Source: Candidatus Thiodictyon syntrophicum (GTDB taxonomy: Bacteria; Pseudomonadota; Gammaproteobacteria; Chromatiales; Chromatiaceae). From it: DNA of 64,000 nucleotides. Below the pieces are notes generated by a model. That model was not told the origin of the DNA. It saw nothing but the letters and a program-made list of their open reading frames with translations, and did not search any database. The number at the start of each line of letters is the position of its first letter. Position 1 is the first letter of the stretch. Below, one piece after another: positions 29,988 to 40,222 of this stretch. Location: NCBI RefSeq assembly GCF_002813775.1, contig NZ_CP020370.1:1269501-1333500 (forward strand), read 5' to 3'. The position numbers and the translations under genes were made by a program.

Positions 29988-31442
29988 TTAGATGAGCACG
30001 ATGTCGTACTGCTCCTGGGTATAGAGCGACTCCGCCTGCAGCCGGATCGGCCGCCCGATGGACTCCTCCAACTCCGCCAGGTGGGCGGACTCCTCGTCCA
30101 GCAGCCGGTCCACCACCGCCTGGGAGGCCAGCACCAGCAGGGTCTCGACGTCGAACTGGCGCGACTCGCGCATGATCTCCCGGAAGATCTCCGAACAGGT
30201 CGTCTGCGCGGTCTTCACCGACCCGCGCCCGCCGCAGCAGGGACAGGGCTCGCACAGGACGTGCTCCAGGGATTCGCGCGTGCGCTTGCGGGTCATCTCC
30301 ACCAGCCCGAGCGAGGAGACCTCCGTAATGTGGGTCTTGGCGTGGTCGCGCGCCAGGGCCTTCTCCAGCGCCCGCATGACCTGCCGCTTGTGCTCCTCCT
30401 CGGTCATGTCGATGAAGTCGATGATGATGATGCCGCCCAAGTTGCGCAGGCGCAGTTGTCGGCAGATCGCCTGGGCCGCCTCCAGGTTGGTCTTGAAGAT
30501 GGTCTCTTCCAGGTTGCGGTGTCCGACGAAGGCCCCGGTGTTGACATCAATGGTGGTCATGGCCTCGGTCTGGTCGATCACCAGGTGCCCGCCGGACTTG
30601 AGGCTCACCTTGCGCTGCAGGGCCTTCCTGATCTCCTCCTCTACCCCGTAGAGGTCGAACAGCGGGCGCTCCCCCTGGTAGAACTCGATGCGGTCCTTGA
30701 TGTCGGGGATGTACTTGGCGGCGAAGGGGACGGCCTTGTCGACCATGGCGCGGGAGTCGATGCGTACCCGCTCCACCTCCGGGGTCACCAGGTCGCGCAG
30801 GGCGCGCAGGGCCAGCGGCAGGTCGTCGTGGATCAGGCCGATCGCGGTGGCCTGCAGGCAGCGCTCCCGGACCCCGCGCCACAGCTTGGCGAGGAAGTCC
30901 ATGTCCTTGAACAGCGACTCCTCCCCCACCCCCTCCGCGGCGGTGCGGGCGATGAAGCCGCCGTGACCCGGGTGGGTCGCCACATAGCGCTCCAGGATGT
31001 CGCGCAGGCGGCGGCGCTCGTCTTCCTCGTCGATCTTCTGGGACACCCCGGTGCTTGCGAGTGCCGGCATACACACGAGATAACGCGAGGCGACCGAGAC
31101 GTTAGTGGTCAGGCGCGCGCCCTTGGTCCCCAGGGGGTCCTTCACCACCTGCACCACCAGCTCGTCACCCTCGCGGACCAGCTCGTGGATGTGGTCGCCG
31201 CGCGGCTCGCCGTCGGCGCTGATGATGTCGGAGGCGTGCAGGAAGGCGGCCCGCTCCAGCCCGATATCCACGAAGGCGGCCTGCATCCCGGGCAGGACCC
31301 GCACCACCCGGCCCTTGTAGATATTGCCCACCAGACCGCAGCGCTCGGCGCGCTCGATGATGAGCTCGTGGACCACCCCGCCCTCCACCACGGCGACCCG
31401 GGTCTCCGGCGGGGTGACATTGATCAGGATCTCTTCACTCAC
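29988..31442 (-). CDS. rng: Ribonuclease G
   Basis: A 484-residue RNase E/G-family endoribonuclease that cleaves single-stranded AU-rich RNA and helps mature 16S rRNA. The N-terminal S1 domain (GNIYKGRVVRVLPGMQAAFV) is followed by the catalytic DNase-I-like domain (TTIDVNTGAFVG with catalytic aspartates, and IIIDFIDM). The zinc-link cysteines are in CEPCPCCGGRG. The length fits RNase G, without the degradosome tail of RNase E. The GTG at 31442 overlaps the maf stop as GTGA and gives the standard N-terminus VSEEILINVTPPETRVA. Confidence 0.95.
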   Translation of the reverse strand: MSEEILINVTPPETRVAVVEGGVVHELIIERAERCGLVGNIYKGRVVRVLPGMQAAFVDIGLERAAFLHASDIISADGEPRGDHIHELVREGDELVVQVVKDPLGTKGARLTTNVSVASRYLVCMPALASTGVSQKIDEEDERRRLRDILERYVATHPGHGGFIARTAAEGVGEESLFKDMDFLAKLWRGVRERCLQATAIGLIHDDLPLALRALRDLVTPEVERVRIDSRAMVDKAVPFAAKYIPDIKDRIEFYQGERPLFDLYGVEEEIRKALQRKVSLKSGGHLVIDQTEAMTTIDVNTGAFVGHRNLEETIFKTNLEAAQAICRQLRLRNLGGIIIIDFIDMTEEEHKRQVMRALEKALARDHAKTHITEVSSLGLVEMTRKRTRESLEHVLCEPCPCCGGRGSVKTAQTTCSEIFREIMRESRQFDVETLLVLASQAVVDRLLDEESAHLAELEESIGRPIRLQAESLYTQEQYDIVLI

Positions 31443-32053
31443 CGGGACACCTCGCGCGTGGGCGGGATCAGCTCGATGCCGGCCTGCCCCAGGAGCCGGG
31501 CGGTCTCGAACAGCGGCAGCCCCATGACCCCGGAATAACTGCCGGTGAGACCGGCGATGAAGAGTGCGCCCAGGCCCTGGATGCCATAACCGCCGGCCTT
31601 GTCGCGGGGCTCGCCGGTGGCCCAATAGCGCAGGCATTCGTCCTGGGTGAGGGTGCGGAAGGTCACGCGGCTCTCGCTGAGATCGGTGCGCTCCCCGTCC
31701 GCCGCGATCAGGGCCACGGCGGTCAGCACCCGGTGGCAGCGCCCGGACAAGAGCCCCAGCATCGCGAGCGAGTCATCGAGGTCCGTCGGCTTGCCGAGGA
31801 TGCGCTCACCCACCACAACCGCGGTATCCGCCCCCAGGACCGGCCGGGGGTCGTCACCCGGGAGCCGCGCCCGCGCCCGCCGGGTCTTCTCCAGGGCGAG
31901 GCGCAATACATAGTCCTCGGGGTGCTCCCCCGGGTGGCGGGTCTCGTCGCAGTCCGCCGCCGCGACCGCGAAGCGCACCCCGATCTGGGACAGCAGCTCG
32001 CGGCGCCGCGGTGAGCGCGAGGCGAGATAGATCTGGGGCTCGGCATCGGTCAT
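31439..32053 (-). CDS. maf: Maf-type nucleoside triphosphate pyrophosphatase
   Basis: A 204-residue Maf protein. These enzymes hydrolyse dTTP, UTP and modified nucleotides, keeping them out of DNA and RNA, and are linked to septum control. The signature LASRSPRRRELLSQIG is at residues 10-25. The conserved segments DETRHPGE, VLGADTAVV and KAGGYGIQG are present, the last two carrying the catalytic acidic and lysine residues. The sequence looks like the YhdE (dTTP/UTP) branch. The stop overlaps the rng start, as in many gammaproteobacteria where maf and rng are paired. Confidence 0.94.
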   Translation of the reverse strand: MTDAEPQIYLASRSPRRRELLSQIGVRFAVAAADCDETRHPGEHPEDYVLRLALEKTRRARARLPGDDPRPVLGADTAVVVGERILGKPTDLDDSLAMLGLLSGRCHRVLTAVALIAADGERTDLSESRVTFRTLTQDECLRYWATGEPRDKAGGYGIQGLGALFIAGLTGSYSGVMGLPLFETARLLGQAGIELIPPTREVSR

Positions 32054-32059
32054 CTTTAA

Positions 32060-32240
<181 letters not shown>

Positions 32241-32241
32241 A

Positions 32242-32712
32242 CTAAGCCCGGTGATAAGGATGTCCCTTGAGCAGCGTCCAGGCCCGATAAATCTGCTCCG
32301 CCAGGATCACCCGCACCAGCGGGTGCGGAAAGGTCAGCCGCGACAGTGACCAACACTGATCGGCACGCGCCAGCGCGGCTGGCGCCAACCCGTCCGGCCC
32401 CCCCACCAGCAGGGCCAGGTCCCGCCCGGCGCCCAGCCAGGCCTGAAGCTGCAGGGCCAGGTCCTGCGTGCTCCACCCCTGCCCGCGTCCGTCCAGGGCC
32501 ACCACCCCCGCCCCCTTGGGGATCAGCTTGCAGAGACGCAGCGCCTCGTCCTCCCGCGCCAGGTCCGGACCGCCCGTCTTGCCCCGGCGCAACGGCTCCA
32601 CCTCGATCAAGTGCAGCGCGCACTCCGGCGGCAGCCGCCGGGCATAGTCCTGATACCCGGCCTCGACCCAGGCCGGCATCCGGCGCCCGACACAGAGCAG
32701 ATGGATACGCAC
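32242..32712 (-). CDS. rlmH: 23S rRNA (pseudouridine-1915 N3) methyltransferase
   Basis: A 156-residue SPOUT-class methyltransferase that modifies pseudouridine 1915 in helix 69 of 23S rRNA. The N-terminus (MRIHLLCVGRRMPAWVEAGY), the AdoMet-binding knot (LALLVGGPDGL) and the conserved end (LTFPHPLVRVILAEQIYRAW, then the HPYHR tail) are complete. The length is exactly as in the family. Its frequent upstream partner rsfS is not seen here; only a possible 32-codon frame stands upstream. Confidence 0.95.
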   Translation of the reverse strand: MRIHLLCVGRRMPAWVEAGYQDYARRLPPECALHLIEVEPLRRGKTGGPDLAREDEALRLCKLIPKGAGVVALDGRGQGWSTQDLALQLQAWLGAGRDLALLVGGPDGLAPAALARADQCWSLSRLTFPHPLVRVILAEQIYRAWTLLKGHPYHRA

Positions 32713-32733
32713 CGGCGCCGACCCGTGCCGGGC

Positions 32734-32832
32734 TCAGTCCAGGCCCGGCCCCAAGACCAGGTCCGCGGGTATGCGCAGCAGCCGACAGCGCCGCGGGTCG
32801 GCACTCGGCAACAACATCGGTTGATCGGCCAT
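32734..32832 (-). CDS. Possible 32-residue peptide upstream of rlmH
   Basis: The ATG-to-TGA frame starts MADQPMLLPSADPRRCRLLR and ends in PADLVLGPGLD. It runs in the same direction as rlmH with a 21-base gap, and GGGTGACGAG precedes the start as a weak Shine-Dalgarno. No family is recognised and a chance frame in GC-rich DNA is quite possible. Confidence 0.3.
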   Translation of the reverse strand: MADQPMLLPSADPRRCRLLRIPADLVLGPGLD

Positions 32833-33181
32833 CTCGTCACCCTCCGAGCGCTGGATTCATGGGCCCGCCCCCCGCGGCGGCCGACATGGCCGTAGCTGGC
32901 ACGGATCATAGCCGCAGAACGCGGTCCCGGCGAATCGGCCTCCGCCGCGACGACCCGCGGGCCAGGATGCGGCGTGCGCCCGCCGCTGGTCTTGTCTTCC
33001 CTCCCGGCGGTGTCGGTGTCCCGCGGGTGCTGCGCGGTCTGCACCCCTAGACCAGCCCCCTGCCCCGCCCACCTCGCACACGTCTCGATCCTGCTCCCGG
33101 ATTGTGATCTTTGCCGGGAGCGGCCTTTTCGGGCTTCCTGGTAAGATAGCGGGCTAGCCCTAAGAATTGAGTATCGAAACC

Positions 33182-34108
33182 ATGTCCGAGACCTTGCGTA
33201 TCGCCACCCGCAAATCACCGCTCGCCATGTGGCAGGCCGAGCATGTGACCGCCGTCCTGGTGGCCGCCCACCCGGGGTTGCGGGTGGAGATCATCGGGAT
33301 GACCACCAAGGGGGACCGCATCCTCGACGCGCCGCTCGCCAAGGTCGGCGGCAAGGGGCTGTTCGTGAAGGAACTGGAGCAGGGGATGTTGGCCGGGGAG
33401 GCGGACCTCGCGGTGCATTCCCTGAAGGACGTGCCGGTGGAGTTCCCGGAGGGCCTGCACCTGCCGGTGATCCTGGAGCGCGAAGACCCGCGCGACGCCT
33501 TCGTCTCCAACCGCTTCGAGACCCTGGACCAGTTGCCCCAGGGCGCCTGCGTGGGCACCTCGAGCCTGCGCCGCCAGTGTCAGCTCGCCGAGCGTCGCCC
33601 GGACCTGCGCATCGAGCCGCTGCGCGGCAACGTCAACACCCGCCTGGCCAAGCTCGACGCGGGCGACTACGACGCCATCATCCTGGCCGCGGCCGGGCTG
33701 ATCCGGCTGGGCTTCGAGGCGCGCATCAGGAGCTTCATCACCGCCGAACAAAGCCTGCCGGCGATCGGCCAGGGGGCCATCGGCATCGAGTGCCGCGCCG
33801 TCGACCCGCGCGTTCATGACCTGATCGCCATGCTCCATCACGAGCCCACGGCCCTGCGGGTGCGCGCCGAGCGGGCCATGAACGCCCGCCTGCACGGTGG
33901 CTGTCAGGTGCCGATCGCGGGCTACGCGACCCTGGCCGACGGACAACTGCACCTGCGCGGCCTGGTGGGCGACCCGGACGGCTCGCGCATCCTGCGGGCC
34001 GAGGCGCGGGGTCCGCAGGACGACCCTGAGGCGCTGGGCACGGCGGTGGCGGACGCCCTGCTGGCCCAGGGCGCGGGCGAGATCCTGAGCGCCCTGCAAG
34101 AGCAATGA
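33182..34108 (+). CDS. hemC: Hydroxymethylbilane synthase (porphobilinogen deaminase)
   Basis: A 308-residue HemC. It joins four porphobilinogen units into hydroxymethylbilane on the way to heme, siroheme and bacteriochlorophyll. Conserved segments are [17 protein letters not shown], the active-site [16 protein letters not shown] and the cofactor-attachment cysteine in [12 protein letters not shown], which holds the dipyrromethane primer. The ATG at 33182 ([12 protein letters not shown]) is preferred over a TTG five codons earlier. It is coupled to hemD by an ATGA overlap. Confidence 0.96.
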   Translation: MSETLRIATRKSPLAMWQAEHVTAVLVAAHPGLRVEIIGMTTKGDRILDAPLAKVGGKGLFVKELEQGMLAGEADLAVHSLKDVPVEFPEGLHLPVILEREDPRDAFVSNRFETLDQLPQGACVGTSSLRRQCQLAERRPDLRIEPLRGNVNTRLAKLDAGDYDAIILAAAGLIRLGFEARIRSFITAEQSLPAIGQGAIGIECRAVDPRVHDLIAMLHHEPTALRVRAERAMNARLHGGCQVPIAGYATLADGQLHLRGLVGDPDGSRILRAEARGPQDDPEALGTAVADALLAQGAGEILSALQEQ

Positions 34109-34893
34109 GCGGCACCCAGCCGCTGGCGGGGATCGGGGTCTTGGTCACCCGACCCCAGGCGCAGGCGCAGCCGCTGTGCCGCCTGATCGAGTCGGCGGGC
34201 GGTCGGCCGCTGCCCTTTCCGACGATTGAGATCTGCCCGGTCGCCGACCCGGAGCCGGCCCGCATCCTGCTTGGCGAGGACTGGGACCTGATGGTCTTCA
34301 CCAGTCGCAACGCCGTCGAGCTGGCCCTGGCACTCGGGTTCGAGGGCGCCTGGCCGCGGGTGACACGACTGGCGGCGATCGGGCGCGCGACCGCCGCCGC
34401 CCTGACCGCGGCCGGGCGCGCGCCCGACCTGGTCCCGCCCGAGCGCTTCGACAGCGAGGCCCTGACGGCCATGCCCGAGTTGGCGGCGATGGCCGGTCGG
34501 CGGGTCCTGATCGTGCGCGGGGAGGGCGGACGCGCCCTGCTCGGGGAGGTGCTCGCCGGCCGCGGGGCCCGGGTCCAGTTCGCGGAGATCTACCGGCGGG
34601 TGCGCCCGGCGGTCGACGCCCGCGCCCTGGTCGCCGACTGGCCGACGAGGGTCGGGCTCGCCATCGCCACCAGCGACGAGGTCCTGCTCAATCTGGTCGA
34701 GATGCTGGGTGCCGATGGGCACGACCTGCTGCTCGCCACCCCGCTCGTGGTGATCAGCGAGCGCACCGCGGCGACCGCACGCGGTCTGGGCTTCCGCCGG
34801 GTGCGGGTGGCCGAGCGCGCCGAGGATCAGGCGATCGTCGCGGCGCTCGGTGAGTTGGCGGGGGGCGCCGCGGCGTATTCCGACGAGTCATAA
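34105..34893 (+). CDS. hemD: Uroporphyrinogen-III synthase
   Basis: A 262-residue HemD, which closes and inverts ring D of hydroxymethylbilane to give uroporphyrinogen III. The family is poorly conserved. Recognisable parts are the N-terminal [20 protein letters not shown], the [11 protein letters not shown] segment, [12 protein letters not shown] and the late [18 protein letters not shown]. The overlap with hemC (ATGA) supports the assignment. The gammaproteobacterial hemX/hemY genes that often follow are missing; an integrase scrap comes next. Confidence 0.92.
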   Translation: MSGTQPLAGIGVLVTRPQAQAQPLCRLIESAGGRPLPFPTIEICPVADPEPARILLGEDWDLMVFTSRNAVELALALGFEGAWPRVTRLAAIGRATAAALTAAGRAPDLVPPERFDSEALTAMPELAAMAGRRVLIVRGEGGRALLGEVLAGRGARVQFAEIYRRVRPAVDARALVADWPTRVGLAIATSDEVLLNLVEMLGADGHDLLLATPLVVISERTAATARGLGFRRVRVAERAEDQAIVAALGELAGGAAAYSDES

Positions 34894-35049
34894 GGGGTTC
34901 GCCTACCCGGACGAACCCGAGGGCGATGACCTTGGCCCACCGCGTGGCCAAAGACATCATGCGCCCGCCATCGCAAATCGCTCCTGATGTACCACCGATC
35001 AGACCCTTGCCGCGTTCGATGCCTACCTGGCGGAACTGGGCCGCAATCC

Positions 35050-35136
35050 GAGGTGTCCACGACCAGGATCTATACGCAGGTGCTCGATCGCGGGGGTCAG
35101 GGGGTGCAGCGTCCGTCGGATGCGTTGGGCTGGGGA
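35050..35136 (+). pseudogene. Tyrosine recombinase (integron/phage integrase) C-terminal fragment
   Basis: About 28 codons read EVSTTRIYTQVLDRGGQGVQ then RPSDALGW. This matches the end of IntI/XerC-like integrases (STT.IYTHVL.RGG.GV.SP.D), including the catalytic-tyrosine segment IYT. The rest of the enzyme is absent. It marks an old integration or excision event in the spacer 34894-35173, where I see nothing else. Confidence 0.6.
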
Positions 35137-35173
35137 ACAGTTCACGGGACTGTGTTCAAGGCCGCCTCCGGGT

Positions 35174-35710
35174 CTATTGGTGGCCATGCGCGTGCTTCTC
35201 GTCGGGGATGACGCGCGCCTGCGGATTGGGGAAGCGCTCGACCACCCAGGCCGGCAGTTTGGCTTGGTTGGCGTGATAGAGGGCGTCGGATTCGGCGATC
35301 ACGAGGATCAGGACCGTGACCATGACCGGCAGGATGCCGGTGCCGACGACGATGGCGATGGCGGCCTCTTTCATCATGCCGCCATAGGTGTGGGCGCCCC
35401 AGCCGAGCGCGATGATTGCGAGCAGCAGGAGCAGCATCAGGATGAAGATGTGGGCGCGGCGGGCGCAGACCTGCCAGTGGCACATCACGTACCAGTGGTC
35501 GGTACTCTGGGAGCGCTTGGCCCGCCACAGGATGTAGCCGAGCAGGCTGAATGAGATGAGGGGGATGACGGCCATCACCCAGGGGAAGGAGCCGGCGATG
35601 CCGCCGAGCCCGACGGTCATCAGGATGTGATTGCCGATGAGGTTGGTAAGGAAGACCTCATGGGGGACCTTTGCCAGGTTGATCTCGTCGGGGCTGACGG
35701 CGAAGCGCAT
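35174..35710 (-). CDS. Multi-span membrane protein of unknown function
   Basis: A 178-residue integral membrane protein with about four predicted spans: LIGNHILMTVGLGGIAGSF, MAVIPLISFSLLGYILW, IFILMLLLLLAIIALGW and ILPVMVTVLILVIAESD. A cytoplasmic-looking loop carries WYVMCHWQVCARRAH, with a Cys/His-rich stretch that could bind metal or heme. The C-terminus is hydrophilic and ends HAHGHQ. The start is an ATG at 35710. I do not recognise the family. It stands alone, with repeat elements upstream and an integrase scrap downstream. Confidence 0.75.
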   Translation of the reverse strand: MRFAVSPDEINLAKVPHEVFLTNLIGNHILMTVGLGGIAGSFPWVMAVIPLISFSLLGYILWRAKRSQSTDHWYVMCHWQVCARRAHIFILMLLLLLAIIALGWGAHTYGGMMKEAAIAIVVGTGILPVMVTVLILVIAESDALYHANQAKLPAWVVERFPNPQARVIPDEKHAHGHQ

Positions 35711-35781
35711 GTGGGGTTATTCCGAGCGGGAAGGGGGCGGCAAGGCGGACGGTGGCCATCAGGGCGGCTCCGAAGGGCGTG

Positions 35782-36005
35782 CGATCAGTCGATGTGGTGA
35801 CCGAGATCCCGGGTACGTTGTCGTTGTCGTAATCGAGTAATCCGACCACGATTACGACAACGACAACGACAACGACGCCCGATCCGTGAGAACGTCCGGT
35901 AGCTGTAGGGTACGCATCGCGTACCCGGCTGCGGCGGTCGTGGCAGCTGGGCGGGTACGCGATGCGTACCCTACGACATGTGCGTTAACACATCAGTTCT
36001 GATCG
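35782..36005. mobile_element. MITE-like element, family A, copy 1
   Basis: A 224-bp non-coding element bounded by CGATCAG..GATGT and ACATCAGTTCTGATCG. Inside are GTGACCGAGATCCCGGGTAC, GTTGTC hexamers, GTAATCGAGTAATCCGACCA, a right arm of GACAAC hexamers, GTCCGGTAGC and an exact inverted pair of GTAGGGTACGCATCGCGTAC. The element at 39397-39663 matches it end to end. It carries no transposase and probably moves, or moved, in trans. The spacer 35711-35781 holds nothing else. Confidence 0.75.
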
Positions 36006-36059
36006 GTGACGGATTGTCACGCGCACTGCCGAGCGGGTGCCCGGCGCTCCCGGGGCGGA

Positions 36060-37538
36060 TCAGTTGATGAGCCAGCCGAAGTTGAGCCCGACTTCGTATT
36101 GGTGCATGGAGAGCGAGGGGGACTGGCCGCCGGTGAAGGCGCCGGGGCCGCTGACCGTCTCGGTCGGGGCGTAGATGCCCCAGAAGATCACTTCATACTG
36201 CTTCTGAAAGCGATAGGTGCCGCCGAGGGCCCAGTGCTCGCGGATGACGGCGGGGGCCAGGGTGTTGAAGGCGATCTCCTGGGCACTGATGATCTGGTTG
36301 CCGCGGCTGTAGCCGGCCCGCAGGGTCAGGTTGTCGGTCAGCGCGTACTGGACGCCGAGCTTCCAGATGGTCATGTCCTTCCAGCCGAACCCGGCGCCGT
36401 TGGCACCGCCTAAGCAGTAGCTCGAGTCATAGCTGGAGCCCTGCGTAGGTCCGAAGGCGGCGTTGAGGTCGCATTTTCGTTCGAGCTGATTGGGGTTGCC
36501 CATTGCAGCCACGTCGCTGTACCAGATCTGCTGGACGTCCACGGCCAGGGCGAGACGTTTGGTTGGCTTCCAGGCGAGCCCGACGCAGGCGACCGGGGGG
36601 ACATCGAGGTCGCCGCCCTCGGCGAAGAGGTCCGAGTACTTGCGGAAGCGGTTCACGTACACCCGCGAGCGCAGGGAGACCCCGAGCGTCAACTGGGGGG
36701 AGAGGTCCCACAGGGCACCGAGCTGGACCCCATAGCCCCAGGACGAGTCGGCGCCGCGGTCGGTCAGATTGCTCGGCGAGGCGCCGGAGGCCGTACCGCT
36801 GGCGATCATGCTCTGGGTGAAGGTCTGGGTGAAGCCCTGGAAGGCCCCGACGCCCTGCACCTCGATGCTCTGGCGGGCGAGCAGGAAGCTCGCTCCGAGG
36901 GTGAGGGAGTCCAGAACCTGGTGCGAATAAGCAAAGACGATGCCGATCTGGGTGAGATTGGTGCCGGTGTCGCCGCCGCCGACCTGGGAGGTCCCGGGGA
37001 CCTGTCGCCCGAAGCGCGGGTCGCGCGGGTCGCTGTAGTGCGGCGGGTTGGCCATGGCGTTGTTGCCGCCGTAGGTCCCGAGGTTCTGCAGGGTATCAGT
37101 GCTGCGGTAGTCGGTGCTCATGCCGCCGTTGCCGAACAGGGCCACGCCGATGGCGCTTTTGGGGTTGAGTAGGTGGATAAAGCCAAAGGTCGGGAGCACG
37201 AAGTAGTCGTTGCGGCTCTCGACCGTGCCGGTGCCGGTGGGGCCGCTGCCGATCGGGGCGTAGGCGCCGGTGGCCCCGTTCGGGCTGATTCCCTGGTACT
37301 CGCGGTGCGGGCTGAACAGGGCGAGCCCGAAGTCCAGACGCTCACCGACCCGATGCAGCCCCGCCGGGTTGCAGATGACGGTCAGGGCGTCCTGGGGCAT
37401 GGCGACCTGGCCGGACCCGGCCATGCCCTTGGAACTGGGGGAGAAGGCGGAGGGCATGTAGCCGTTGGTGGCCTCAGCGGTGGTGACGGCTAGGACGGAG
37501 GCGAGGCCGAGCAGGGCGGTGGTTCTTGACTGTGACAT
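36060..37538 (-). CDS. OmpP1/FadL family outer-membrane transporter
   Basis: A 492-residue outer-membrane beta-barrel of the FadL family, which takes up hydrophobic compounds such as long-chain fatty acids. The signal peptide MSQSRTTALLGLASVLAVTT with cut site AEA is followed by the typical plug start TNGYMPSAFSPSSKGMAGSG and DALTVICNPAGLHRVG (the NPA motif). The barrel strands end in the terminal aromatic pattern MHQYEVGLNFGWLIN. The ATG at 37538 (MSQSRTT) is chosen for the signal peptide. About 335 bases lie between this start and the next gene; apart from GC-rich inverted repeats near 37800-37860 no feature is seen there. Confidence 0.9.
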   Translation of the reverse strand: MSQSRTTALLGLASVLAVTTAEATNGYMPSAFSPSSKGMAGSGQVAMPQDALTVICNPAGLHRVGERLDFGLALFSPHREYQGISPNGATGAYAPIGSGPTGTGTVESRNDYFVLPTFGFIHLLNPKSAIGVALFGNGGMSTDYRSTDTLQNLGTYGGNNAMANPPHYSDPRDPRFGRQVPGTSQVGGGDTGTNLTQIGIVFAYSHQVLDSLTLGASFLLARQSIEVQGVGAFQGFTQTFTQSMIASGTASGASPSNLTDRGADSSWGYGVQLGALWDLSPQLTLGVSLRSRVYVNRFRKYSDLFAEGGDLDVPPVACVGLAWKPTKRLALAVDVQQIWYSDVAAMGNPNQLERKCDLNAAFGPTQGSSYDSSYCLGGANGAGFGWKDMTIWKLGVQYALTDNLTLRAGYSRGNQIISAQEIAFNTLAPAVIREHWALGGTYRFQKQYEVIFWGIYAPTETVSGPGAFTGGQSPSLSMHQYEVGLNFGWLIN

Positions 37539-37874
37539 GTTGTCCTCGTGGTTATAGTGGATTCGGTCCAGGGATGGCGCACTTGTGTGGGTCTTCGTCC
37601 ACGTAGCAAAATTATCATAAAACTTTCGTAATGTGACCCGCTTGGTCCTGAAAATAACACTGTGCATGTCTGCGTGAGCAAATCGGTCCATGCGCGTACC
37701 AGCGAGGAACCGCGGCTGTCGAACGCTTGTCGCCCGCGTGCGACGGCACGCGGCGGGCTGTTGTGGGAAAGGCACGCAGCCCCGCATGGGGCAACCAGCT
37801 GCCGCGGGGCGGCAGCGGCCGGCCGCGGTGGTGCGGGCCCGCGCCACCACCGCGGGGGGCGGCGGTGCGCTGCC

Positions 37875-39212
37875 TCAGGTCGGCCGGGCCGGCGCCCGCC
37901 CGATGGACAGGTAGGTGAGCCCGGCGGCGGTGGCCAGGCGGGCGTCCAGGACGTTGCGGCCGTCGAAGATCACCGGGTGCTTGAGCCGGGCCCTGATGTC
38001 CGTGAAGTTGGGGCTGCGGAATTGGCTCCACTCGGTGAGGATCGCGAGCCCGTCGGCCCCGTCGAGGGCCTGCAGCGCGTCCTTGGTCAGGGTGAGATCC
38101 GGCCGGTCGCCGTAGAGTCGGCGCGTCTCGTCCATGGCAACCGGGTCGAAGGCGCGCACCCGGGCGCCAACCGCCCACAGGGCCTCCATCAGGGTGCGGC
38201 TGGAGGCCTCGCGCATGTCGTCCGTGTTGGGCTTGAACGCCAGGCCCCAGAGGGCCACCGTCCGGCCCTTGAGGTCGCCGCCGAAGTAGTCCGAGATCTT
38301 GCTGAACAGGACCTCCTTCTGGCGGAAATTGACCGCCTCCACGGCGGCCAGCAGCTCGGCCCGGTAGCCCAGGGCGCGGGCGCTGTGCTCCAGTGCGCGG
38401 ACATCCTTAGGAAAACAGGAGCCCCCGTAGCCGCACCCCGGATAGATGAACTGGTAGCCGATGCGCGGGTCTGAGCCGATTCCGATGCGGACCTTCTCGA
38501 TGTCCGCGCCGACCGCCTCGGCGATGTTGGACAGCTCGTTCATGAAGCTGATCTTGGTCGCCAGCATGGCGTTGGCGGCGTATTTGGTCAGTTCAGCCGA
38601 GCGGATATCCATCAGCATCACGCGGTCATGACTGCGGTTGAAGGGGGCATAGAGCGCCCGCAGCAACTCGCCGGTGCGGGGGTTGTCGGTGCCGACGATG
38701 ATCCGGTCCGGGCGCATGAAGTCCTCAATGGCGGCCCCCTCCTTCAGGAACTCCGGATTGGACACGACATCGTATTGCGCCGCGACGCCGCGTGTCGCCA
38801 GGGTCTGCGCGATCTGCGCCGCCACCTTGTCCGCGGTACCGACCGGGACGGTCGACTTGTCCACGATGATGCGGTAGGAGTCGATGTGCTCGCCGATGGT
38901 CCGGGCCACCGCCAGCACATACTGGAGGTCCGCGGACCCGTCCTCGTCGGGCGGCGTGCCCACCGCGATGAACTGAAAGAGCCCGTGCCGGACCCCGGCC
39001 GCGGCATCCGTGGAGAAGTTCAGGCGCCCGGCCGTGCGGTTTTTTTGGACCATATCGTCGAGGCCGGGTTCAAAGATCGGTACCCCGCCGCCGTTGAGCA
39101 GCGCGACCTTGTCCGGGTCGACGTCGATGCACAGGACGTTGTTGCCGACCTCCGCGAGGCAGACCCCGGTCACCAGGCCGACATAGCCGCTGCCGAATAT
39201 CGTGACGTCCAT
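37875..39212 (-). CDS. ugd: UDP-glucose 6-dehydrogenase
   Basis: A 445-residue NAD-dependent enzyme that oxidises UDP-glucose to UDP-glucuronate for surface polysaccharides. The Rossmann motif [17 protein letters not shown] is at residues 8-24. The middle dimerisation helix includes [20 protein letters not shown]. The catalytic cysteine lies in [12 protein letters not shown], followed by the NAD/UDP-binding [13 protein letters not shown]. The length is normal. It stands alone, so no polysaccharide cluster is visible here. Confidence 0.95.
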   Translation of the reverse strand: MDVTIFGSGYVGLVTGVCLAEVGNNVLCIDVDPDKVALLNGGGVPIFEPGLDDMVQKNRTAGRLNFSTDAAAGVRHGLFQFIAVGTPPDEDGSADLQYVLAVARTIGEHIDSYRIIVDKSTVPVGTADKVAAQIAQTLATRGVAAQYDVVSNPEFLKEGAAIEDFMRPDRIIVGTDNPRTGELLRALYAPFNRSHDRVMLMDIRSAELTKYAANAMLATKISFMNELSNIAEAVGADIEKVRIGIGSDPRIGYQFIYPGCGYGGSCFPKDVRALEHSARALGYRAELLAAVEAVNFRQKEVLFSKISDYFGGDLKGRTVALWGLAFKPNTDDMREASSRTLMEALWAVGARVRAFDPVAMDETRRLYGDRPDLTLTKDALQALDGADGLAILTEWSQFRSPNFTDIRARLKHPVIFDGRNVLDARLATAAGLTYLSIGRAPARPT

Positions 39213-39396
39213 CGTAGACTCCTGTGTTTGTTCAGTAGGTTAACATCTGGCACTCCGGCGTCGCGCGGGCGCCCCGGGGGGCGGCTGCCGGGGTTTGGCC
39301 GGGGTCCCGGGGCTGAGCCGTCGTCAGCATCGTTCGCGGCGCGGTGCCTGAGGGTAAATATAGCAGTTCGGCGGGGGCGCCCGGTCGACCAGGGTG

Positions 39397-39663
<267 letters not shown>

Positions 39664-39684
39664 CACCCTGTCGATCAGGTCGGG

Positions 39685-39713
39685 TTGACGAGAGGGTACA
39701 GGTGACCTATACT
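39685..39713 (+). promoter_or_regulatory. Sigma-70 promoter of the tRNA-tufB operon
   Basis: TTGACG (39685-39690) and TATACT (39708-39713) are separated by exactly 17 bases, close to the consensus. The expected start of transcription is near 39720, just ahead of tRNA-Tyr at 39728. Genes downstream on the same strand are tRNA-Tyr, tRNA-Gly, tRNA-Thr and tufB. Confidence 0.8.
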
Positions 39714-39727
39714 GCGCCGCTCGATTC

Positions 39728-39812
39728 GGAGGGGTTCCCGAGCGGTCAAAGGGATCAGACTGTAAATCTGACGGCTCAGCCTTCGGAGGTTCGAATCCTC
39801 CCCCCTCCACCA
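39728..39812 (+). tRNA. tRNA-Tyr (GTA)
   Basis: An 85-base class II tRNA with a long variable arm. The acceptor stem is GGAGGGG/CCCCTCC, the anticodon loop reads CTGTAAA (GTA), the T arm contains GGTTCGAATCC, and the CCA end is encoded. Confidence 0.95.
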
Positions 39813-39949
39813 TCAGCAGGTGAGTCGCAAGCGCGCAGACGGTTGCAGCGCGGCGTTTTCGTGAGGTGGCAGTCCGGATGATCCGCGTCAGGAAATTCCT
39901 GCCTGGCCGGGCCGTTAGGGCGCCGAGAGATCAGTCCGGAAGGCGCTAC

Positions 39950-40023
<74 letters not shown>

Positions 40024-40036
40024 AGATATGGTTTTT

Positions 40037-40112
40037 GCCCATGTAGCTCAGTTGGTAGAGCACACCCTTGGTAAGGGTGAGGTCATCGGTTCGACTCCGA
40101 TCATGGGCTCCA
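40037..40112 (+). tRNA. tRNA-Thr (GGT)
   Basis: A 76-base tRNA with acceptor stem GCCCATG/CATGGGC, anticodon loop TTGGTAA (GGT), T-loop GGTTCGACTCC and an encoded CCA. It lies 110 bases before tufB. Confidence 0.95.
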
Positions 40113-40222
40113 GTTTCGCGTAGCCGGCGTCGTGCCGGTCGGCTTGTCGTTGCCCGAGCCCGGTGCTTGCCGGACTTAAGGCCCCGGACCTTTGCCCATC
40201 AGAACTTGGCGGAGAGCAGTTC

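Noticed and set aside
32736-33218. A 203-codon minus-strand frame upstream of rlmH
   Set aside because: Arginine- and tryptophan-rich, no domain, and it overlaps the hemC promoter region; rsfS, the usual partner, is not encoded there.
36921-37493. Plus-strand frames inside the FadL gene
   Set aside because: Antisense shadows; the FadL signal peptide, NPA motif and terminal strand are clear on the minus strand.
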